Part shown: positions 5,222 through 12,055 of the stretch, piece by piece
Position numbering within the stretch: the stretch's first letter is position 1
Layout of the letters: each line of letters starts with the position of its first letter
Source of the DNA: JBDSLU01 sp039916225
Lineage (GTDB): Bacteria > Acidobacteriota > Vicinamibacteria > Vicinamibacterales > Vicinamibacteraceae
Length of the DNA: 12,055 bases
Assembly: GCA_039916225.1 (NCBI GenBank)
Contig: JBDSLU010000080.1
Coordinates: 1-12,055 of the forward strand
Direction of reading: 5' to 3'
Made by a program: the position numbers and the translations under genes
The notes under the pieces: model-generated
Database searches by the model: none
Told to the model about the DNA's origin: nothing
The model's input: the letters and a program-made list of their open reading frames with translations, nothing else

Positions 5222-6534
5222 TCGCCCGCTACACCTCGCCCGAAATGGGTCGCATCTGGAGCGACCGCCGCCGCTTCGAGACCTGGCTCGCCGTCGAGAC
5301 CGTCGCCGCCGAGGTCATGGCCGAGGCCGGGCTGGTGCCGCGCGACGCGGCCCGCGACATCCGCGCCAAGGGCAACTTCGACGTCGCCCGCATCGACGAG
5401 ATCGAGAAGACGACCCAGCACGACCTGATCGCCTTCACCACCAACGTCGCCGAGTACGTCGGGCCGAGCGCCCGCTGGCTGCATTTCGGCCTGACGTCGT
5501 CGGACGTGGTCGACACCGCGCTGGCGCTGCAGATGGTCGAGGCGACGGATCAGATCCTGAGCCGCATCGAGACCCTGCTGCCGATCGTCCGCCGTCGCGC
5601 CGAGGAACACCGGCACACGGTGATGATGGGCCGGACGCACGGCGTCCACGCCGAGCCGATGACGTTCGGTCTCAAGCTGGCGACCTGGTACTCGCAGCTC
5701 CAGCGCGACGTCGCGCGGCTGCGCCGGGCGCGGTCGACGGTCGCGGTGGGGCTGGTTTCCGGCGCCGTCGGCACCTTCGCCCACCTGGACCCCTCGATCG
5801 AAGCGGCGGTCTGCGCCCGCCTCGGCCTCGAGCCGGCGCCGGTGTCGTCGCAGGTCATCGCCCGCGATCGCCACGCCGAGCTGATGACCACGCTGGCGAT
5901 TGCCGCCGCCTCGCTCGAAACGTTCGCCCTCGAGATCCGTGGCCTGCAGAAGACCGAGATCGGCGAGGTCGAGGAGCCGTTCGCCAAGGGCCAGAAGGGC
6001 TCGTCGGCGATGCCGCACAAGCGCAACCCGGTCGGCTGCGAGCAGATCGTCGGCCTCGCCCGCCTGGTCCGCAGCAACGCGATGGCCGCGCTCGAGAACG
6101 TGGCGCTGTGGCACGAGCGTGACATCTCGCACTCGTCGGTCGAGCGCGTCATCCTCCCGGACAGCTTCGCGGCCCTCGATCACATGCTGCGCCGCTTCAC
6201 GACGATCGCCGACGGCATGGTCGTCTACCCGGACCGCATGCGCGAGAACCTGAACCGGTCGCACGGCGTCGTCTTCTCGGGCACGATCCTGCTCGAGCTC
6301 GCCAAGGGCGGCCTGTCGCGCGAGCGCGCCTACGAACTGGTGCAGCGCAACGCCATGCGCGCCTTCCACGAGCAGACCGACTTCCAGTCGCTGTTGCTCG
6401 CTGACGGCGACGTCACCACGGTGTTGAACCCGGCCCGGATCGGCACCGCTTTCGACCTCGGCGTCCAGCTTCGCAACGTCAGCGCCATCATGGATCGCGT
6501 GTTCGCCGAGGCCGCCGAGCCGGCCGCCGTCTAG
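5218..6534 (+). CDS. purB: Adenylosuccinate lyase
   Basis: Cleaves SAICAR to AICAR plus fumarate in IMP synthesis, and adenylosuccinate to AMP plus fumarate; a cytosolic homotetramer. Seen: 438 residues, typical for the shorter bacterial PurB. Family signature GSSAMPHKRNP at 261-271 contains the catalytic Ser loop. The general-acid His is in MMGRTHGVHAEPMTFG (His141), and TTQHDLIAF with HFGLTSSDVVDTA form the substrate-binding N-domain. Start: GTG at 5218 within the GTGA overlap with the peptidase stop, with GGA 6 bp upstream; the N-terminus IARYTSPEMGRIWSD matches the family start. The next pur gene, purS, begins 29 bp after the stop. In many bacteria purC lies between purB and purS; here it is absent from this position. 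Confidence 0.97.
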   Translation: MIARYTSPEMGRIWSDRRRFETWLAVETVAAEVMAEAGLVPRDAARDIRAKGNFDVARIDEIEKTTQHDLIAFTTNVAEYVGPSARWLHFGLTSSDVVDTALALQMVEATDQILSRIETLLPIVRRRAEEHRHTVMMGRTHGVHAEPMTFGLKLATWYSQLQRDVARLRRARSTVAVGLVSGAVGTFAHLDPSIEAAVCARLGLEPAPVSSQVIARDRHAELMTTLAIAAASLETFALEIRGLQKTEIGEVEEPFAKGQKGSSAMPHKRNPVGCEQIVGLARLVRSNAMAALENVALWHERDISHSSVERVILPDSFAALDHMLRRFTTIADGMVVYPDRMRENLNRSHGVVFSGTILLELAKGGLSRERAYELVQRNAMRAFHEQTDFQSLLLADGDVTTVLNPARIGTAFDLGVQLRNVSAIMDRVFAEAAEPAAV

Positions 6535-6550
6535 CCATTTTCGAGTCGTT

Positions 6551-6554
6551 GGAA
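6551..6554 (+). promoter_or_regulatory. Ribosome-binding site deciding the purS start
   Basis: GGAA, 9 bp before ATG 6564. It favours that start over the in-frame TTG at 6549, which would itself overlap this site. Confidence 0.5.
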
Positions 6555-6563
6555 CGATCGTCG

Positions 6564-6815
6564 ATGCCACAGACCTACAAAGCCCGAGTCTTCGTGACCC
6601 TCAAGCCGTCCGTGTTCGACCCGCAGGGACACGTCATCGTCGAATCGCTGCACAGCATGGGCTACGCCGGCGTCGCCGACGTGCGGCAAGGCAAGTACTT
6701 CGAGCTCGACGTGGAAGCCGAATCGGCCGACGCTGCTCGCGCGATGGTCAGCGACGTTTCGAACCGGCTCCTCGCCAACCCGGTCATCGAAAGCTACAGA
6801 GTCGACGTCGCATGA
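6564..6815 (+). CDS. purS: Phosphoribosylformylglycinamidine synthase subunit PurS
   Basis: The small structural subunit that bridges PurQ and PurL in the three-part FGAM synthetase, helping pass ammonia to PurL. Seen: 83 residues from ATG 6564, within the usual 80-85. The sequence PQTYKARVFVTLKPSVFDPQG, then VIVESLHSMGY and VRQGKYFELD, with NPVIESYRVDV at the end, follows the PurS pattern throughout. Start choice: a TTG at 6549 would add MERSS but has no ribosome-binding site, whereas ATG 6564 has GGAA 9 bp upstream. Its stop overlaps the purQ ATG by 4 bp (ATGA), so the two subunits are translationally coupled, as expected for proteins needed in fixed proportion. Confidence 0.95.
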   Translation: MPQTYKARVFVTLKPSVFDPQGHVIVESLHSMGYAGVADVRQGKYFELDVEAESADAARAMVSDVSNRLLANPVIESYRVDVA

Positions 6816-7528
6816 AATTCGCCATCGTCGTCTTCCCGGGCTCGAACTGCGATCACGACGCCTATCACGCGACCACCGCGGTGATCGGCCAGCAGGCCGA
6901 GATGATCTGGCACAAGGAGACGGACCTCCGCGGCGCCGACGCGATCATCCTGCCGGGGGGCTTCGCGCACGGTGACTACCTGCGCACCGGCGCCATCGCC
7001 CGCTTCTCGCCGGTCATGCAGAGCGTCCAGGCCTTCGCCGACGCCGGCGGGCCGGTCGTCGGCTTCTGCAACGGCTTCCAGATCCTGCTCGAGGCCGGCA
7101 TGCTCGAAGGCGCGATGCTGCGCAACCGCTCGCTGCAGTACCGCTGCGAGCACGTCCACGTCCGCGTCGAGCGGAACGACACGCCGTGGACGGGGCTGTG
7201 TCAGCCGGGGCAGGTGATGCGCATCCCGATCGCTCACGGCGAGGGCAACTACTACGCCGCGCCAGAGGTCATCGATCGGCTCGAGAAGAACGGCCAGGTA
7301 ATCTTTCGCTACGCCACCGCGGACGGCGAGACCACCGATGCCGCCAACCCCAATGGGTCGCTGCACAACATCGCCGGCATCTGCAACGAGCGACGCAACG
7401 TGGTGGCGCTGATGCCGCACCCCGAGCGCGCGTGCGAAGCGGCGCTCGGCAGCGCCGACGGCAAGGTCGTGCTCGATTCGGTCGTCGCCTCGCTGCGCGC
7501 CGGAGTGCCGGTGGTGGCCGGCCGATGA
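6812..7528 (+). CDS. purQ: Phosphoribosylformylglycinamidine synthase, glutaminase subunit PurQ
   Basis: A class I glutamine amidotransferase that releases ammonia from glutamine for PurL. Seen: 238 residues (family about 225-240). N-terminal AIVVFPGSNCDHDA; oxyanion region LPGGFAHGDYLRTGAIA; nucleophile Cys86 in VVGFCNGFQILLEAG; the His/Glu of the triad at His203 and Glu205 in MPHPERACE. IPIAHGEGNYY is also typical of PurQ. It overlaps purS upstream by 4 bp. Its own stop overlaps, again by ATGA, the start of a small membrane-protein gene rather than purL, which is unusual because purQ is commonly followed directly by purL. Cytosolic; works in complex with PurS and PurL. Confidence 0.97.
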   Translation: MKFAIVVFPGSNCDHDAYHATTAVIGQQAEMIWHKETDLRGADAIILPGGFAHGDYLRTGAIARFSPVMQSVQAFADAGGPVVGFCNGFQILLEAGMLEGAMLRNRSLQYRCEHVHVRVERNDTPWTGLCQPGQVMRIPIAHGEGNYYAAPEVIDRLEKNGQVIFRYATADGETTDAANPNGSLHNIAGICNERRNVVALMPHPERACEAALGSADGKVVLDSVVASLRAGVPVVAGR

Positions 7529-7743
7529 TCGTGCCTCGCCGGGCGGCACCTTCGGCCTCGGTCGGCCGGATCCTGGTGGCCTCGGCGATCGTCATGTTCG
7601 CGCTGTCGATCCTGGTGTGGAGCGACGCGCTGCCGTTTCTGGGGCTGAGCGCCTCCGCCCAGCCTCTCATCGCCGGCGCCCTGCTCTTCGCCGGATTTCT
7701 CGACCTGGGCATGGCCATCGTGATGATGCGCCGCGCTCGCTGA
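7525..7743 (+). CDS. Small two-helix membrane protein between purQ and purL
   Basis: 72 residues from ATG 7525, which overlaps the purQ stop by 4 bp (ATGA). Seen: a basic N-terminus (PRRAAPSASVGR), a first membrane helix at about 14-33 (RILVASAIVMFALSILVWS), a short loop with SDALPFLGLSASAQ, a second helix at about 47-68 (PLIAGALLFAGFLDLGMAIV), and a basic tail MMRRAR. By the positive-inside rule both ends would face the cytoplasm, a helical hairpin. No known family is recognised and there are no catalytic residues. The frame is supported by the coupling overlap, by two well-formed hydrophobic segments, and because purL starts 27 bp after its stop. Possible roles (not shown): membrane tethering, an assembly factor, or an unrelated passenger of the operon. 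Confidence 0.75.
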   Translation: MIVPRRAAPSASVGRILVASAIVMFALSILVWSDALPFLGLSASAQPLIAGALLFAGFLDLGMAIVMMRRAR

Positions 7744-7770
7744 CGCTCACCCGTCCGTACGACTGACACG

Positions 7771-10035
<2,265 letters not shown>

Positions 10036-10087
10036 CCACCGCGCATCGGGCCGCATCGAATCGGGGTCGGCAGCAGCACACGAACAC

Positions 10088-11497
10088 ATGGACAAATTCC
10101 GCGACGAGTGTGGCGTCTTCGGCATCTTCGGACATCCCGAGGCGGCCAATCTCACCTATCTCGGCCTCTACGCGCTGCAACATCGCGGACAGGAGAGCGC
10201 GGGCATTGCGTGCTCGGACGGCAACCGGGTGCAACTGTCGCGGGCCATGGGCGAGGTCAACGACTGCTTCGACCAGGCCAAGCTGGCCGCGCTCGTCGGC
10301 GACATCGCCATCGGGCATGTCCGCTACTCGACCGCCGGCTCGAGCCGGATCGAGAACGCCCAGCCGATGCTCATCGAATGCGCGCACGGCCAGTTCGGCA
10401 TCGGACACAACGGCAACCTGGTCAACGCCAGCGAGTTACGCGACGAGCTGGTGCGCCAGGGCGCGATCTTCCAGTCGACCTCGGACACCGAGGTCATCGT
10501 CCACCTCTACGCGCGGTCGAAGGCCCCGACCGTCGAGGGCGCGGTGATCGAGGCGCTGTCGGACGTGCGCGGCGCCTATTCGCTGGCGATGATCACGAAG
10601 GATCAGCTCGTCGCCGCCCGCGACCCGCACGGCTTCCGGCCGCTCGTCCTCGGCCGTCTCGGCGACGCCGTCATCGTCTGCTCGGAAACCTGCGCCCTCG
10701 ACCTGATCGGCGCGACCTATGTCCGCGACGTCGAACCGGGCGAGGTCGTGATGATTTCGAAGCAGGGCGTGAAATCGATCAAGCCGTTCCCGCCGCAGCC
10801 GCTGGCGCACTGCGTCTTCGAGCACGTCTACTTCGCCCGCCCCGATAGCTACGTCTTCGGCCGCAGCGTCAACGACGTGCGCACCGAGTTCGGCCGCCAG
10901 CTGGCGCGCGAGGCGCCGGTCGACGCGGACGTGGTCGTGCCGATCCCGGACTCCGGCGTCTGCGCCGCGGTCGGCTTCTCGGAGGAGTCCGACACGCCGA
11001 TGCGCTTCGGCCTGATCCGGAACCACTACATCGGTCGCACGTTCATCGAGCCGCAGCAGTCGATCCGGCATTTCGGCGTCAAGATCAAGCTGAACGCCGT
11101 GCGCAGCATCCTCGAGGGCAAGCGCGTCATCCTGGTCGACGACTCGATCGTCCGGGGCACCACCAGCCGCAAGATCGTCAAGTTGATCAAGGCGGCCGGG
11201 GCCAAGGAAGTGCACATGCGCATCAGCTGTCCGCCGACGATCTCGCCCTGCTTCTACGGTGTCGATACGCCGCGGCGCTCCGAGCTGATCGCGGCGACGC
11301 ACACGATCGAGGAGATCCAGACCTATCTGGGCGCCGACAGCCTGGCGTATCTGAGCCTGCCCGGGATGCTCAGTGCGGTGGCACCGAGCCAGCGCTCCTA
11401 TTGCACCTCCTGCTACACCGGCAACTACCCGGTCGAATTCCCACGCGACAAGCATTCGTATCTCCAGCTCGCGCTGAAGTTGGACCAGGTCGGCTAG
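10088..11497 (+). CDS. purF: Amidophosphoribosyltransferase (glutamine PRPP amidotransferase)
   Basis: Catalyses the first committed step of purine synthesis: PRPP plus glutamine to phosphoribosylamine. Seen: 469 residues. An N-terminal Ntn-hydrolase glutaminase domain has nucleophile Cys8 after the short propeptide MDKFRDE, which must be removed, with LQHRGQESAGI and GIGHNGNLVN. The C-terminal phosphoribosyltransferase domain has the PRPP motif VILVDDSIVRGTTSRK at 347-362. Four Cys fit the [4Fe-4S] type known from B. subtilis: Cys242 (LAHCVFEHVYFARPDS), Cys388 (PCFYG), Cys439 and Cys442 (SYCTSCYTG). The cluster and propeptide make it oxygen-sensitive and self-processing by family knowledge. 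The 52-bp gap after purL is the largest in the cluster; I see no terminator in it. Confidence 0.97.
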   Translation: MDKFRDECGVFGIFGHPEAANLTYLGLYALQHRGQESAGIACSDGNRVQLSRAMGEVNDCFDQAKLAALVGDIAIGHVRYSTAGSSRIENAQPMLIECAHGQFGIGHNGNLVNASELRDELVRQGAIFQSTSDTEVIVHLYARSKAPTVEGAVIEALSDVRGAYSLAMITKDQLVAARDPHGFRPLVLGRLGDAVIVCSETCALDLIGATYVRDVEPGEVVMISKQGVKSIKPFPPQPLAHCVFEHVYFARPDSYVFGRSVNDVRTEFGRQLAREAPVDADVVVPIPDSGVCAAVGFSEESDTPMRFGLIRNHYIGRTFIEPQQSIRHFGVKIKLNAVRSILEGKRVILVDDSIVRGTTSRKIVKLIKAAGAKEVHMRISCPPTISPCFYGVDTPRRSELIAATHTIEEIQTYLGADSLAYLSLPGMLSAVAPSQRSYCTSCYTGNYPVEFPRDKHSYLQLALKLDQVG

Positions 11498-11501
11498 TCG
11501 G

Positions 11502-12055
11502 ATGCGCCCGCGTCCGTTCGAGAAGCTGAGGATCGTCCTTCGCGCCGCCGGCCTGGCGATGGCGGCCAGTTCGGTCGCGTTCGGCCAGGCCGCGCCCGTT
11601 CGGCCGCCGGCACCGGCGGGCGCCAGCGCGCCGCCGACCGTCGCACCTGGCCCGACCCCGCCGCCTCCGACTGCACCTGGTCGAGCCGCGCCCGGTCAGG
11701 CGGCCCCGGCCGCAAAGACGCTGGCTGCGGCCATCGACGAACTCGGCAAGCTCGATTACGCCGTCCGGACGGCGGCCTCGGCGGCAGTCCGCCGCGCCCC
11801 GGCCGAGCAGGCCGTGCCGGCGCTGATGACCGCCGTCACCAGCCACGGCGACGGCTACGTGCGGTTCCGGGCCTTGGTGCTGCTCGCCGGCATCGGCGAT
11901 CCGCGGACCCGCGACGTGATGATTCCGGCCGTCGACGACGTCAACGACCGGCTGCGCGAGGTCGCCTACGCCTGGCTCGAGTGGAACCCCGAGCCGTCGC
12001 TGGCGCCGAAGCTGATCGCCAAGCTCGAGACCGAGGTGTCGGAGTTCGTGCGGCC
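11502..12055 (+). CDS. Exported HEAT-repeat-like protein (3' end off window)
   Basis: 184 complete codons visible, still open at the right edge. Seen: a probable signal peptide at about 1-30 (basic RPRPFEKLR, hydrophobic IVLRAAGLAMAASSVAF, small residues GQAA near a likely cleavage site), then a Pro/Ala-rich linker at about 31-70. Helical repeats follow from about residue 73: AAAIDELGKLDYAVRTAASA, QAVPALMTAV, YVRFRALVLLAGIGDPRTRD, DDVNDRLREVAYAWLEW. Their length and the 'D..VR..A...L..' pattern are those of HEAT repeats, which serve protein binding. Start: ATG 11502, only 4 bp after the purF stop, so it probably belongs to the same transcript. No enzymatic domain is visible in this part. Likely periplasmic or membrane-associated; role not known. 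Confidence 0.8.
   Translation, partial: MRPRPFEKLRIVLRAAGLAMAASSVAFGQAAPVRPPAPAGASAPPTVAPGPTPPPPTAPGRAAPGQAAPAAKTLAAAIDELGKLDYAVRTAASAAVRRAPAEQAVPALMTAVTSHGDGYVRFRALVLLAGIGDPRTRDVMIPAVDDVNDRLREVAYAWLEWNPEPSLAPKLIAKLETEVSEFVR

Noticed and set aside
5044..6570. 508-residue open frame on the minus strand opposite purB
   Set aside because: Composition is Arg/Asp/Val/Gly-rich with no motifs, exactly antisense to a clear purB. Long antisense frames are expected from high GC codon bias.
10036..10087. Terminator or separate promoter between purL and purF
   Set aside because: No GC hairpin followed by T residues and no convincing -10/-35 pair. The 52-bp gap is best read as an intra-operon spacer.

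Overview
The window is GC-rich bacterial chromosome, densely coded on both strands. High GC, a [4Fe-4S]-type PurF, a three-part PurS/PurQ/PurL enzyme, an ECF sigma factor with a membrane partner and a HEAT-repeat exported protein together suggest a soil-type bacterium such as an Acidobacteriota (Vicinamibacteria-like) genome. That taxonomic guess is inference; no rRNA or other marker in the window settles it.

Layout. (1) Positions 1-2252 read leftward (minus strand): an orphan-type Phd/YefM antitoxin, the broken remains of its PIN-domain (VapC-like) toxin, a YffB/ArsC-family thioredoxin-fold protein, an ECF sigma factor, and a single-pass membrane protein that overlaps the sigma gene and runs off the left edge. 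(2) 2321-2719 (plus) is a small DUF4279-like protein of unknown function. (3) 2723-3835 (minus) is rlmN, the radical-SAM 23S rRNA/tRNA methyltransferase. (4) A 123-bp divergent intergenic region carries short repeats and a candidate promoter. (5) From 3959 to the right edge is one continuous plus-strand gene cluster: M16 zinc peptidase, purB, purS, purQ, a 72-residue two-helix membrane protein, purL, purF, and the start of an exported HEAT-repeat protein. Most of its junctions are 4-bp overlaps or gaps of 4-29 bp; the largest gap is 52 bp.

How the genes work together. PurF makes phosphoribosylamine (step 1 of IMP synthesis). PurS, PurQ and PurL together form FGAM synthetase (step 4). PurB acts twice, at SAICAR cleavage and at adenylosuccinate cleavage. 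The other pur genes are not in the window. The peptidase, the small membrane protein and the HEAT protein have no known place in purine synthesis, but they are physically built into the cluster.

Most interesting points: a complete antitoxin whose toxin has lost its middle and gone out of frame; an unrecognised small membrane protein translationally coupled between purQ and purL; a four-copy heptamer repeat that supplies the ribosome-binding site of the yffB-like gene; and an ECF sigma/membrane-protein pair without the usual zinc-binding anti-sigma motif. I saw no RNA gene, CRISPR array, insertion sequence or prophage, and nothing that clearly amounts to a new multi-gene system.
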